DNA of 64,000 nt from Crocinitomicaceae bacterium. Lineage in GTDB: Bacteria > Bacteroidota > Bacteroidia > Flavobacteriales_D > Crocinitomicaceae. A program made the translations under genes and the position numbers. Positions within the stretch are counted from its first letter, which is position 1, and each line of letters begins with the position of its first letter. The notes beneath the pieces were generated by a model. The model was not told where the DNA came from. It ran no database searches and saw nothing but the letters and a program-made list of their open reading frames with translations. Shown piece by piece: positions 28,031 to 37,175 of this stretch. The stretch lies in the NCBI GenBank assembly GCA_030830895.1, contig JAURMC010000014.1, forward strand, positions 1 to 64,000, read 5' to 3'.

Positions 28031-28543
28031 ATGACCTTTAAAATAGGAGAGTCGGTTTCCTTGCTTCAAGAAGTTGGTTATTATACAATCATACAGATCA
28101 ATGACCCTTTTGCGATTGTTCAAGATGCTCACGGTTTTGAATACCAAGTCAAGTTGACTTCACTTATTAAACGCATTCCAGTTTCAGGAAACGTGGTAAA
28201 TAAAGAATTAACAGAAGCAGCGAATCCAAAGAAAAAACAGGTAGGATCCGCCATTCCAACACTTGATCTTCATGCCGTTGCGTTGGGAATTGACCGTATG
28301 CCACCCCATGAATTGTTAGAGAAAAAACTATATCATTGTCGCGTGTTCTTGAATCAATGCATCGAAAAGCGACAAACCAAAGTATTAATTATACATGGCG
28401 TGGGAGAAGGAAAATTAAAATCTGCTGTACGCAAATTGTTACAAAGCAAACCGGGTATTAGTTACCATGATGGAAATTATTCAGTTCGTGGAGTTGGTTC
28501 AACAATAGTTGAATTTCGATTGAGTGAGGTGCGTAAATTTTAA
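28031..28543 (+). CDS. Smr-domain protein
   Basis: 170 residues. The N-terminal part (MTFKIGESVSLLQEVGYYTI) looks like a small Tudor/SH3-like barrel. The C-terminal Smr domain of about 80-168 has LDLHAVALGI and the loop IIHGVGEGKLKSAVRKLL (the HGxGxG signature). Smr domains are MutS2-like nucleases acting on DNA or, in translation rescue, on mRNA. It lies 2 bp after the helicase gene, so the two are co-transcribed and may act together in DNA or RNA repair. Confidence 0.9.
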   Translation: MTFKIGESVSLLQEVGYYTIIQINDPFAIVQDAHGFEYQVKLTSLIKRIPVSGNVVNKELTEAANPKKKQVGSAIPTLDLHAVALGIDRMPPHELLEKKLYHCRVFLNQCIEKRQTKVLIIHGVGEGKLKSAVRKLLQSKPGISYHDGNYSVRGVGSTIVEFRLSEVRKF

Positions 28544-28560
28544 TTGATCAAGAAACGCTC

Positions 28561-30777
28561 TTAATGTTGATTGATAGCCCCTTTTTCACCTTGAGGAATA
28601 TCGAAAACCCAATCATAAAATCCTATAAAATGGCTTCCTGAAAAACCCATTTTCCTATAATGAGACAACGGAAAGGTCAACCTATTTTGTGCAGACAACC
28701 CCGTAACTTTGGTTTGAGGGGCTACGCCATCCTGAAGACAAGGAGCTTGCCTTCTGGCCCCTTTTGGAATACTTCCATATTGGTAAATAGCCTTCCACTC
28801 GGACTGAATTATTTTTCCTGATTCTGCATTCTCCGGTGCAAATACATAGCATTCCCCAAAAACACATTTATCGCGCATTGACTCAATAATTCCCAAGGCA
28901 TACGCATAGCCCATGCTATGGGCTACTATAAATAGTGTATCATTTCCTGAGTTTCCTGGAACTTCATTGAGTAGCTGGAATAAATTTTTACCTGCAATCC
29001 GACCGTTTTTTCGACGAAGATTAAATCCAGGTTTATTAGCTTTAAAAGGTAACATTTTTAGTGTTTCTATTTGTTTGCCATTGGCTGTTTTAGCGTACTT
29101 ACATCGATGCATCCCCTTACATGCCTTGGGGTATTCAGCTACGGCCTTTGCGAAGTTAAACAAGGATCCATAGTTTGAAGTTGCAACGGAATGGTGGCCA
29201 TCGGCATAGTAAACTTCATTCGGTTTAATGCGTTCAATAATTCGTTGATCGAAATTTCCCCATGGTTTCCAATATTGAAATCGATCGGATGTCAGTAATA
29301 CATTAGTGGAATTAGGGAATTCAACGCCATTATTTCCTATTTGCATCAATGCATGTTCGGGAGTTAGGCCATTTGCAACCGGTCGATATCCATTTACAAA
29401 AACAAGAATACGCCGGGCAGGATCCGTTTCGATAAATTTATGAGTAATGTTTACTTTGGAGTAATTATATACCTCTTCCCTCACAAAATCACCTTGCTCA
29501 TCGATAATTTTGTAAACGAGCAAATGTGTCTGGGCTTTTCCATGAAAAGTCCTGATTTTTAACTGGTCTGAATCGTATAAGAACTTCATTGAAATAACCT
29601 TCCCGTGGGATTTTCTAACTGCAAAATACAACACGTGCTTTAGCCGCTTCATTTCCCATCGGTTTTTCCGTTTCACATAAGTTTCCCAATATGCATGCGT
29701 AGCTTGCTGATTGACAACCGAATTATTAGAAGTAAGATGATGAAGAAACTGTTTGGTATCTAATTTTCCTACCCGACTGTATGAGGAGGAATTAAAAAAT
29801 TGATTTTTATACCATTGATCTGTCGTGAAAAACACCAATACACCAATAATAAAAAATATAGCCCATAACACCATTCTCAGGAAAAAATATGCCAATTTGG
29901 AGCGTAATTTTATACTTTTTTCTGCACGCTCATTAACTTTTTTTCTAAAGATTAGCATAATAAAGAAGGCCAAGAATACCAAACCTACATGAATCGGAGC
30001 GATGAATCGCGTATCGGTACGATAAAAAGGTCTAAGCCAGTAACTGTCAACGTCTAAATTCACTTTGCCTGCATTTCGCTTGAAGGGCATGAAAAGATTC
30101 CCAGCTATTGTTGAATCATTATTTTCTTCCCATAAGGCAAATGCCACCAATCCATTGTTCGATCCCAATTTCTCCGTATCATCGTGAAATAGAAAATAAG
30201 ATTCTTTATAATTGTTTAATGAATCCTTGGTGCCTAATTGTTCCGAAAGTGAATCTAAGGCCTTTTTATAATCCCCTTCTTGATCAGATGCTGATAATAA
30301 AAAATACTTTGAAAACCGTAAGGTAAATGTCTCTGCCGGCAATGAAGAAATGAACATAATGTGTTTTCCTGAAATAGCAAATCCAGTATACAAGGAGTCA
30401 ACAAAATTAGACCCTACAAACACATAGTAATCCATGTTGGATCGGGAATGTGACGAATTGAAAAATCCATCCCTTATGACCCTCATTTCTGTTGAAAAAA
30501 ATGGAATTGAATCGCGGTACTCAATCCTTGGCAACTTCCCGATACGAGGATGTTTACGTTGTTCAATATTCACCGCTACCTTGTAGGAGCGAGCAATTTG
30601 CTGTATTTCGATGATTTGCTCAGGGCTTAGTGCGGCACCATCATCGGTTTGAATAAAATGGATCTGCAACGGTCTTTGGGTAAACGCAAATCCTGAGAAA
30701 AAAATAAAAAATAAAAGAAAAAAACTCGCCCTAAAGTTAGAGGTGTAAAAATGCTTTTTTTGATAGTAACTCATCAT
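28561..30777 (-). CDS. Membrane-anchored protein with C-terminal alpha/beta-hydrolase domain
   Basis: About 738 residues from the ATG at 30777; 30774 is also possible, and the ORF-track start at 30801 overlaps the ferredoxin gene more. An N-terminal signal or anchor (FRASFFLLFFIFFSGFAFTQ) is followed by about 230 probably periplasmic residues and two membrane segments (IHVGLVFLAFFIMLIF and VLWAIFFIIGVLVFF). A large C-terminal domain of about 390-738 carries the lipase-type nucleophile elbow FIVAHSMGYAYALG. The hydrolase fold is supported by AHSMG and by VFVNGYRP upstream, which resembles an oxyanion strand. I do not recognise a named family. It overlaps the ferredoxin gene. Confidence 0.65.
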   Translation of the reverse strand: MMSYYQKKHFYTSNFRASFFLLFFIFFSGFAFTQRPLQIHFIQTDDGAALSPEQIIEIQQIARSYKVAVNIEQRKHPRIGKLPRIEYRDSIPFFSTEMRVIRDGFFNSSHSRSNMDYYVFVGSNFVDSLYTGFAISGKHIMFISSLPAETFTLRFSKYFLLSASDQEGDYKKALDSLSEQLGTKDSLNNYKESYFLFHDDTEKLGSNNGLVAFALWEENNDSTIAGNLFMPFKRNAGKVNLDVDSYWLRPFYRTDTRFIAPIHVGLVFLAFFIMLIFRKKVNERAEKSIKLRSKLAYFFLRMVLWAIFFIIGVLVFFTTDQWYKNQFFNSSSYSRVGKLDTKQFLHHLTSNNSVVNQQATHAYWETYVKRKNRWEMKRLKHVLYFAVRKSHGKVISMKFLYDSDQLKIRTFHGKAQTHLLVYKIIDEQGDFVREEVYNYSKVNITHKFIETDPARRILVFVNGYRPVANGLTPEHALMQIGNNGVEFPNSTNVLLTSDRFQYWKPWGNFDQRIIERIKPNEVYYADGHHSVATSNYGSLFNFAKAVAEYPKACKGMHRCKYAKTANGKQIETLKMLPFKANKPGFNLRRKNGRIAGKNLFQLLNEVPGNSGNDTLFIVAHSMGYAYALGIIESMRDKCVFGECYVFAPENAESGKIIQSEWKAIYQYGSIPKGARRQAPCLQDGVAPQTKVTGLSAQNRLTFPLSHYRKMGFSGSHFIGFYDWVFDIPQGEKGAINQH

Positions 30778-31084
30778 TGGTTTCACGGTAATTTGGATCA
30801 TCTATACAACAATCAACCGGACATACCGCAGCGCACTGTGGTTCGTCATGAAATCCAACACATTCTGTACATTTATTGTGTGTAATGTAGTAAACATCCA
30901 TACTTACCGGTGCATTTGCTGCTGCCGCATCAATAGAAACCCCCTTTGGAGTGGTAATCAATCCAGACAACGATGTGCCATCCGAATATTTCCACTCAGC
31001 ACCCCCTTCATAAATTGCATTATTCGGACACTCTGGCTCACAAGCCCCACAATTAATGCATTCGTCAGTAATCATTATTGCCAT
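30737..31084 (-). CDS. 4Fe-4S dicluster ferredoxin
   Basis: 115 residues from the ATG at 31084 (MAIMITDECINCGACEPECP). The earlier ORF start at 31108 falls inside a TATATTTG promoter box, which rules it out. Two cluster sites are visible: CINCGACEPECP and CTECVGFHDEPQCAAVCPVDCC. The spacing of the second resembles YfhL/FdxA-like bacterial ferredoxins. It carries electrons in the cytoplasm. It is divergent from the LuxC-like acyl-CoA reductase gene. Confidence 0.92.
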   Translation of the reverse strand: MAIMITDECINCGACEPECPNNAIYEGGAEWKYSDGTSLSGLITTPKGVSIDAAAANAPVSMDVYYITHNKCTECVGFHDEPQCAAVCPVDCCIDDPNYRETNDELLSKKAFLHL

Positions 31085-31105
31085 GACAATTCCTTTTATA
31101 ATTTG

Positions 31106-31113
31106 CAAATATA
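31106..31113 (-). promoter_or_regulatory. -7 box TATATTTG for the ferredoxin gene
   Basis: An exact TAnnTTTG match on the minus strand, ending 21 bases before the ATG at 31084. It decides between the two candidate starts. Confidence 0.6.
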
Positions 31114-31167
31114 CACCAGCTTTGCTAAAACCGCATCATTTGAACAATAGCTAAACGAACTTTACAT

Positions 31168-31175
31168 TACTTTTG
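31168..31175 (+). promoter_or_regulatory. -7 box TACTTTTG, leaderless spacing, LuxC-like gene
   Basis: An exact TAnnTTTG match, then TTCG, then the ATG at 31180. The same octamer with the same 4-base spacing stands before the LuxE-like gene. Confidence 0.6.
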
Positions 31176-31179
31176 TTCG

Positions 31180-32223
31180 ATGACTCGACAGCAACTTATC
31201 ACAGACCTTGCTACACTTGGACCATGGATTGAGTGTCTTAGCTCATCAGATCCGGCCCCTTCAGAAGTAATTTCCCAAGAATTAACAGAGGCATTCAAGG
31301 CGATCATTACCCAAGAAATCAACAGAAATGGATGGTTTGAACCTCAAGAAGTAAGGAATTCACTAAAGGGCGTTTCTAGCTGGCTACATAATGCAGTCTT
31401 AACTTCATTTTCAAGTCCCTATGCGTTTCAATCATTCCGTCCGACCCTTGGATTAATCCTTGCTGGGAATATACCATTGGTTGGTTTCCATGATATATTA
31501 TGCGGATTGCTAAGCGGTTATAAGCTTCAAATCAAATTAAGTTCAGAAGACCAACAACTCATTCCGTTAATCATCCAAGGGTTGATATCACTTAATCCAG
31601 CTTATGCCGAATGGATTCAGATTAATCCGAAAAAGCTGAGCGGCTTTGATGCGGTTATAGGAACAGGAAGTGACTCCACCCTACTTCATCTAAAATCTTA
31701 TTTCAAGAACAAACCGCATTTACTACGAGGTAACCGCACTTCTGTTGCAATCCTAAAAGGGAATGAAACGCCGGAAGAATTACATGCATTGGGAAAGGAC
31801 ATTTTCCAATACTTTGGTAGGGGATGTCGCAACGTAACTCATCTAATTGTACCTGAAGGATATTCATTCGATGCTTTTTTTGAGGCAATATTGCCATTTC
31901 AATCGGTCATTCAAAACAAAAAATATGGCAACAATTACGATTATAACCGGGCGATTCACCTATTGAGTAATCAGGACTTATTAGACAATGGATTTTTACT
32001 ACTTATGGAGTCTAATGCGTTGCATCCTCCGCTCGCAATGATTCATTATCACACCTATTCTAATATTTCACAAGCGATAGACTACATCGCTGCGAATCGT
32101 GATAAAATCCAATGCATCTCTGGAACTGATTTGGTAAAATTTGGAACAACGCAAGAACCGAGCATAGATGATTTTGCCGATGGAATTAATACCATGGAAT
32201 GGTTAGAACATGCATTAAAATAA
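31180..32223 (+). CDS. Acyl-CoA reductase, LuxC family
   Basis: 347 residues. The central aldehyde-dehydrogenase-like fold shows LGLILAGNIPLVGFHDILCGLLSGYKLQIKLSS and later FQYFGRGCRNVTHLIVPEG, where the Cys in GRGCRNV is the likely acyl-thioester nucleophile; both segments are typical of LuxC. LuxC reduces activated fatty acids to aldehydes with NADPH, using acyl groups handed on by LuxE. A LuxE-like gene lies about 1.5 kb away on the other strand, and no luciferase genes are present. The product use is unknown. Confidence 0.88.
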   Translation: MTRQQLITDLATLGPWIECLSSSDPAPSEVISQELTEAFKAIITQEINRNGWFEPQEVRNSLKGVSSWLHNAVLTSFSSPYAFQSFRPTLGLILAGNIPLVGFHDILCGLLSGYKLQIKLSSEDQQLIPLIIQGLISLNPAYAEWIQINPKKLSGFDAVIGTGSDSTLLHLKSYFKNKPHLLRGNRTSVAILKGNETPEELHALGKDIFQYFGRGCRNVTHLIVPEGYSFDAFFEAILPFQSVIQNKKYGNNYDYNRAIHLLSNQDLLDNGFLLLMESNALHPPLAMIHYHTYSNISQAIDYIAANRDKIQCISGTDLVKFGTTQEPSIDDFADGINTMEWLEHALK

Positions 32224-32234
32224 GATCGTTTTTC

Positions 32235-32242
32235 TACCTTTG
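32235..32242 (+). promoter_or_regulatory. -7 box TACCTTTG, leaderless spacing, map
   Basis: An exact TAnnTTTG match, ending 5 bases before the map ATG at 32248. No convincing -33 element is visible. Confidence 0.55.
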
Positions 32243-32247
32243 CAGGT

Positions 32248-33039
32248 ATGGCGGTATTTGGAGATTCAATTAAATATAAGACTGCAGCAGAAATTGCAAT
32301 TATGCGGGAGGCAGCACAGATTGTAAGCCGTACGCTTGGAGAGGTTGCAAAGCACATGAAACCCGGAATAACTCCTGCCTTTCTTGATGAACTGGCTGAA
32401 AATTTCATCCGTGCTCAAGGGGCAATTCCCGGATTTAAAGGCCTATATGGTTGTCCAAGCACCTTGCTCATTTCTATCAATGAAGAAGTTGTGCATGGGC
32501 TTCCAACCCAACGTCCGATTCAATCCGGAGATATTGTTTCCGTTGATTGTGGTTCCCTGTACAAAGGTTATTATGGCGACCATGCCTATACCTTTGAAGT
32601 AGGCGAAGTTAGCGAGGAAAAACGCAAACTGTGCGCGGTCACCAAAGAATGCCTATACCTCGGAATCGAAGCCTGTAACACCTCAAATCGTATTGAGGAT
32701 ATTGGATATGCCATTCAGCAACACGCCGAAAAAAATGGGTTTAGCGTGGTACGCGATTTAGTAGGCCATGGCTTAGGAACCAAACTTCACGAAGAACCAC
32801 AAGTTCCTAACTATGGCAGACAAGGGCGTGGAAAACGTATTCAAAATGGTCTTACAATTGCCATAGAACCGATGATTAACATGGGGAAATTTAAAGTTAA
32901 AACCTTAGATGACCAATGGACTATTGTTACCGAAGATGGCTTGCCTAGTGCTCACTTTGAACACGATGTGGCGGTAATTGACGGAAAAGCTGAAATTCTA
33001 TCGACTTTTGATTATATATACGAAGCACTCAACGTATAA
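32248..33039 (+). CDS. map: Type I methionine aminopeptidase
   Basis: 263 residues, the normal size. The metal ligands are visible in order: Asp in VSVDCGSLYKGYYGDHAYTF (two Asp), His in GHGLGTKLHEEP, Glu in IEPMINMG, and the final Glu in VTEDGLPSAHFEHDVAV. The N-terminal IMREAAQIVSRTL is typical. It removes the initiator methionine from new proteins at the ribosome. It does not sit in the ribosomal protein operon here. Its stop codon overlaps the next start (TAATG), so translation is coupled to the membrane protein. Confidence 0.96.
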   Translation: MAVFGDSIKYKTAAEIAIMREAAQIVSRTLGEVAKHMKPGITPAFLDELAENFIRAQGAIPGFKGLYGCPSTLLISINEEVVHGLPTQRPIQSGDIVSVDCGSLYKGYYGDHAYTFEVGEVSEEKRKLCAVTKECLYLGIEACNTSNRIEDIGYAIQQHAEKNGFSVVRDLVGHGLGTKLHEEPQVPNYGRQGRGKRIQNGLTIAIEPMINMGKFKVKTLDDQWTIVTEDGLPSAHFEHDVAVIDGKAEILSTFDYIYEALNV

Positions 33040-33593
33040 TGGAAAAAACTGTTCGAATAGCGCTTATCGGTTTTTTAATTGTAATGGCCTATGCAACAAG
33101 TATCTATTTAGATGCGGGATCTTGGATTGTCCCATTTCCGATATTCAGCTATATATTATTGGTCGTAGTGATTGCAAGTGCCGTTAAACTTAATGATAGG
33201 TACAGCGCATTTGTACCATTATTAACATGTATTATTCTTCGTTGCTTAGGTAATCCATTTACCTACACGTTTTTTCTAGATGAATCCTCCTACCTAGAAT
33301 TTACCGACGGAATTACGCTTTCCATTTTCCGCATTCTTGAAACAATTAGCGTATTACCGTTGGTAGTTTTTACTATTGGAATTAAACGAATTCAAAATAA
33401 AATTACCGCCTTGGCAATTTGCGCACTCTATATCCTTACCTTGATCCCACCATTAGAATTATTCAATTATGTATTCTTTACAGGGTTTGTTGTTACTTTA
33501 ATGTATCTAAAAAATCAGCACGTAAGTATCCCTGCCCTGGTGCTTTTAGCAATCTTTGATCTCTTGGAAGGATACAGCGTATTATTGGCTTAA
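33039..33593 (+). CDS. Integral membrane protein of unknown function
   Basis: 184 residues with about five hydrophobic helices (IALIGFLIVMAYATSIY, FSYILLVVVIASAV, ETISVLPLVVFTIGI, ALAICALYILTLIPPL and VFFTGFVVTLMYL). No known motif is recognised. The ATG shares bases with the map stop (TAATG), showing co-transcription and translational coupling. Its job cannot be inferred from map, which is a housekeeping gene. Confidence 0.65.
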   Translation: MEKTVRIALIGFLIVMAYATSIYLDAGSWIVPFPIFSYILLVVVIASAVKLNDRYSAFVPLLTCIILRCLGNPFTYTFFLDESSYLEFTDGITLSIFRILETISVLPLVVFTIGIKRIQNKITALAICALYILTLIPPLELFNYVFFTGFVVTLMYLKNQHVSIPALVLLAIFDLLEGYSVLLA

Positions 33594-33717
33594 TCCCCGG
33601 TAAATAATTGGATTATGATATTCCAATTTTTCACCAGAGCATTGTTCATTTGGCATCTTGTGTTAAATGGTTTCGCCGGATTTCATAAATACGTATGTTT
33701 GCCAGGAATTGTAACTC

Positions 33718-34689
33718 CTACTCCACCATTTGATTACAGCCACGGACGTCGGCATGATTTACACGGCCTTCGAGTAGGAAACCGCCCGGTACGAGTTTGC
33801 CCAAATCGTCGGTGGCAATGAAACTGCAGCTATTGAGGTTGGCTAAATCAATGATGTTAATCGCTCCACGCTGTCCCTCGGGCACAAGGACAAGAGGATC
33901 ACTCACGTCGCGCAACACTACCCGCATCCATGATGGCGTGCGGAAGATCAAATCCGGTCCGCAATACCCTTGCGATAAGAGTTCGGTCATGCCGTATTCG
34001 GAATGAATCTCGGATGTGTTCAACCCCTGTTTCAAGGCTTCGTGCAATTCAGGTTTCGTGAGCTCTTTGCGTCTGCCCTTCATGCCTCCGGTTTCAACCA
34101 CTACCGCGCGCGAAAAATCTTTGCCTTGCTCAGCTAGGTCTAATAAGGCATAAGAAACCCCGAACAGCATGCATTTTCTTCCCGAAGCCAACGCTTGAAA
34201 ATACCGTTCGTGGACATGCTCCATTTCGTTCAGGACAAATCCCGACAGTGGATGGGCACTTTGCGTAATCAATCCTTCTACCATGTTGACCAACCCTGAA
34301 TTGCCTTGTTCCAAATAATTCGGCAACAAGGCCAAAATCACCCACTCTTTTGGGTTTCCAAAATATTGCTGGAAACCAAGGGAATAACTTTGTTGATACA
34401 AGCTAGGATCGGTTACGATGTGTTTACTCCTGCCCTGCTCCCCTGTACCGCTACTCATAAAGACCAAGGGTTTTTCAGGAACTGGCATAGAAACCACCTC
34501 TACCTCTTTAAAAAAACGAATGGGCAGAAAAGGAATATCCTCTAAGGCGTTGATTTCTTCCACCTTCATAAGCCGAGCAAATTCGCGGTAAATAGCACAA
34601 TTTTCCAATTGAAAGCGCGCCACTTCGACCGCCAAGGAACGGAATTCAGCTTCGCCCTTGATTTCAAATATTCGCGACGGTTGAATCAT
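33718..34689 (-). CDS. Acyl-protein synthetase, LuxE family
   Basis: 323 residues from the ATG at 34689; the ORF track runs on into the divergent hemH region. The adenylation-type motif FMSSGTGEQGRSKHIVTDP and the later ETGGMKGRRKELTKPELHEAL and SEYGMTELLSQGY match LuxE/acyl-protein synthetase. LuxE activates a fatty acid as acyl-AMP and moves it to a cysteine before reduction by LuxC, whose homologue is nearby. A TACTTTTG box ends 4 bases before this ATG, supporting the start and a leaderless mRNA. Confidence 0.88.
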   Translation of the reverse strand: MIQPSRIFEIKGEAEFRSLAVEVARFQLENCAIYREFARLMKVEEINALEDIPFLPIRFFKEVEVVSMPVPEKPLVFMSSGTGEQGRSKHIVTDPSLYQQSYSLGFQQYFGNPKEWVILALLPNYLEQGNSGLVNMVEGLITQSAHPLSGFVLNEMEHVHERYFQALASGRKCMLFGVSYALLDLAEQGKDFSRAVVVETGGMKGRRKELTKPELHEALKQGLNTSEIHSEYGMTELLSQGYCGPDLIFRTPSWMRVVLRDVSDPLVLVPEGQRGAINIIDLANLNSCSFIATDDLGKLVPGGFLLEGRVNHADVRGCNQMVE

Positions 34690-34693
34690 AAGA

Positions 34694-34701
34694 CAAAAGT
34701 A
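34694..34701 (-). promoter_or_regulatory. -7 box TACTTTTG, leaderless spacing, LuxE-like gene
   Basis: An exact TAnnTTTG match, 4 bases before the ATG at 34689; identical octamer and spacing to the LuxC-like gene. Confidence 0.6.
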
Positions 34702-34731
34702 CGAAGTTCTCCTAGAATCAGCGGTTTTCCC

Positions 34732-34739
34732 TAACTTTG
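34732..34739 (+). promoter_or_regulatory. -7 box TAACTTTG for hemH
   Basis: An exact TAnnTTTG match, 31 bases before the hemH ATG, within the 81-bp divergent gap to the LuxE-like gene. Confidence 0.5.
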
Positions 34740-34770
34740 AACTTTCCAAACTGCGAATTGTTTCAAATCC

Positions 34771-35796
34771 ATGAAAAAGACCTGTGTGCTCCTGATCCAA
34801 CTTGGTACGCCCGATAGCCCAAAAACCTCTGATGTTCGACGTTACCTCTCCGAATTCCTCAACGACCCTCGTGTCATTGATATACCTTGGTTGGCACGTA
34901 AGATTCTAGTAAACGGCATCATCGTTCCTTTTCGTGCCCCCAAATCGGCCAAGATTTATAAAGAGTTATGGGAGCAGGGCAATGGTGTTTCTCCGTTATT
35001 AACCTACACCCAAAACGTCTGTAAATTACTTCAAGAAGAATACAACCAAGACGAAGTTACCGTTGAATTTGCCATGCGATACCAGAATCCATCGCTGGAT
35101 TCGGTTTTGGAACGCATGCGTTTGGCTAATTACGATCGCATTGTGTTGTTTCCATTATTTCCTCAATATGCAAGTGCTTCGTCCGGGTCAGCCCTAGAAA
35201 AAGCCATGCGCATTATTTCATCGTGGTGGGTTATACCTGAGGTGGTTGCAGCAGGACAGTTTTATAATAACCCCTACTACATTGAGAATATCGTAGAAAA
35301 TACGAAGGCATTTGACCTGAATTCATACGACCATATTTTGTTCTCCTATCACGGCTTGCCCGAACGTCAAGTAGACAAAGTCTATGAAGGAACCGATTTG
35401 TGCGGGGATCAACCCTGTGAAACAGAACTCAACGATAAAAATAAAATGTGCTACAAGGCCACTTGTTATGCCACCACCCGACTTATTGTGGAAAAACTTG
35501 GACTGAAGGAAGACCAATACACCGTATGTTTTCAATCGCGACTTGACAAAAAATGGCTCGAGCCTTTCTCGGATAAAATTGTGGAAGAACATGCTAAAAA
35601 AGGAGCCAAACGCTTGTTGGTGTTTAGTCCGGCCTTCGTTGCAGATTGTTTAGAGACACTCATTGAAATCGGAAGTGAATACCAAGAGATTTTTGAGGAA
35701 CACGGTGGAGAAAAAGTTGATTTGGTTCCAAGCAACAACGATCACCCACTTTTTATCCAAGCCTTGAAACACCAATTAAAGGAATTAGGGATTTAG
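34771..35796 (+). CDS. hemH: Ferrochelatase
   Basis: 341 residues, the usual length. Motifs: N-terminal VLLIQLGTPDSPKTSDVRRYL, FPLFPQYASASSGSALEK, the catalytic histidine in FSYHGLPERQVDKVYEG, CYKATCYATTRLIVEKLG, and FQSRLDKKWLEPFSD near the C-terminus. It inserts Fe(II) into protoporphyrin IX, the last step of haem synthesis, at the membrane or in the cytoplasm. No other haem gene adjoins it; ahcY follows after its own promoter. Confidence 0.96.
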   Translation: MKKTCVLLIQLGTPDSPKTSDVRRYLSEFLNDPRVIDIPWLARKILVNGIIVPFRAPKSAKIYKELWEQGNGVSPLLTYTQNVCKLLQEEYNQDEVTVEFAMRYQNPSLDSVLERMRLANYDRIVLFPLFPQYASASSGSALEKAMRIISSWWVIPEVVAAGQFYNNPYYIENIVENTKAFDLNSYDHILFSYHGLPERQVDKVYEGTDLCGDQPCETELNDKNKMCYKATCYATTRLIVEKLGLKEDQYTVCFQSRLDKKWLEPFSDKIVEEHAKKGAKRLLVFSPAFVADCLETLIEIGSEYQEIFEEHGGEKVDLVPSNNDHPLFIQALKHQLKELGI

Positions 35797-35826
35797 TTTG
35801 AAATCCTTGATTAATCACTATTTTTG
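35797..35826 (+). promoter_or_regulatory. Bacteroidota-type promoter for ahcY
   Basis: TTTG at 35797-35800 and TATTTTTG at 35819-35826, with an 18-base spacer, fit the TTTG / TAnnTTTG consensus. The ATG is 17 bases further on. This is the clearest two-part promoter in the window. Confidence 0.7.
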
Positions 35827-35843
35827 CACTGAAATAAAATACA

Positions 35844-37157
35844 ATGAATAATACCACAGAAAAACTAAATTACAAAGTAAAAGACATCTCCTTGGCCGAA
35901 TGGGGACGTAAAGAAATAAAGTTAGCGGAAGCTGAAATGCCAGGGTTAATGGCTTTGCGTGAAGAATACGGTTCGTCAAAGCCTTTGAACGGTGCACGAA
36001 TCGCAGGATGCTTACACATGACCATCCAAACAGCGGTTTTGATTGAGACCTTGGTGGAATTAGGTGCTGAAGTTACTTGGTCGTCTTGTAACATTTTCTC
36101 TACACAAGATCACGCAGCCGCAGCGATTGCAGCAGCAGGAATTCCAGTTTACGCTTGGAAAGGAATGAACGAAGAGGAATTTGATTGGTGTATCGAGCAA
36201 ACCTTATTTGCATTCGAAGGCGGTCAGCCCCTGAACATGATTTTGGACGACGGTGGCGACTTGACCAATATGGTATTCGACCGTTACCCAGAATTAACCG
36301 CAGGGATTAAAGGATTATCTGAAGAAACCACTACCGGAGTTCACCGCTTGTATGAGCGTAAGAAAAACGGAACCTTGGTGATGCCTGCTATCAACGTGAA
36401 TGACTCGGTTACCAAGTCTAAATTCGACAACAAATACGGATGTAAAGAATCCTTAGTGGATGCGATTCGTCGTGCTACGGATGTTATGATGGCTGGTAAA
36501 GTAGCCGTTGTATGTGGATATGGTGACGTTGGTAAAGGTTCTGCTGCCTCATTGCAAGGTTCAGGAGCTCGTGTTATTGTTACCGAAATCGACCCGATTT
36601 GTGCGCTTCAAGCAGCTATGGATGGATTTGAGGTCAAACGTTTAGATAGCGTGATTGGCTTAGCTGATATCATTGTAACCGCTACCGGAAACAAATCCAT
36701 AGTAACTGGTAAACATTTCGAAGCGATGAAAGACAAGGCAATTGTGTGTAACATCGGTCACTTCGACAACGAGATTGATATGGCTTGGTTGAACAGCAAG
36801 TACGGTTCCACCAAAATGGAAATTAAGCCACAGGTTGATTTGTACAATGTAAATGGAAATGATATCATCGTATTGGCTGAAGGGCGTTTGGTGAACTTAG
36901 GTTGCGCTACAGGCCACCCATCGTTTGTGATGTCCAATTCCTTCACCAACCAAACCCTAGCGCAATTGGAGCTATGGCATCATTCCGACAAGTACGAAAA
37001 CGATGTGTACACCTTGCCTAAGCATTTGGATGAGAAAGTAGCACGTCTTCATTTATCTAAAATCGGGGTTGAGTTGGAAGTGCTTTCAACCGAACAAGCT
37101 GATTACATTGGCGTGGATGTGAAAGGTCCATTTAAAACCGATCATTACAGATACTAA
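35844..37157 (+). CDS. ahcY: Adenosylhomocysteinase
   Basis: 437 residues, full length. Signature segments: [25 protein letters not shown], the NAD loop [27 protein letters not shown], and the C-terminal [10 protein letters not shown]. It splits S-adenosylhomocysteine into adenosine and homocysteine, keeping methylation running. Its codon use (many AAC/GGT/CGT-type codons) looks more biased than that of its neighbours, as expected for a strongly expressed gene. It has its own promoter and a strong terminator. Confidence 0.98.
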   Translation: MNNTTEKLNYKVKDISLAEWGRKEIKLAEAEMPGLMALREEYGSSKPLNGARIAGCLHMTIQTAVLIETLVELGAEVTWSSCNIFSTQDHAAAAIAAAGIPVYAWKGMNEEEFDWCIEQTLFAFEGGQPLNMILDDGGDLTNMVFDRYPELTAGIKGLSEETTTGVHRLYERKKNGTLVMPAINVNDSVTKSKFDNKYGCKESLVDAIRRATDVMMAGKVAVVCGYGDVGKGSAASLQGSGARVIVTEIDPICALQAAMDGFEVKRLDSVIGLADIIVTATGNKSIVTGKHFEAMKDKAIVCNIGHFDNEIDMAWLNSKYGSTKMEIKPQVDLYNVNGNDIIVLAEGRLVNLGCATGHPSFVMSNSFTNQTLAQLELWHHSDKYENDVYTLPKHLDEKVARLHLSKIGVELEVLSTEQADYIGVDVKGPFKTDHYRY

Positions 37158-37175
37158 GATTAGCGTTTTATAGGA

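Noticed and set aside
33615-33821. Plus-strand ORF of 68 residues after the membrane protein gene
   Set aside because: It runs into the antisense of the LuxE-like gene, and no family or promoter supports it. The 124-bp gap otherwise holds nothing clear.
31180-34689. Bioluminescence (lux) operon
   Set aside because: Only LuxC- and LuxE-like genes are present, on opposite strands; luxA, luxB and luxD are missing.
35797-35843. SAH riboswitch before ahcY
   Set aside because: Only 47 bases separate hemH from ahcY, and they hold a simple promoter and a 17-base leader, too short for an aptamer.
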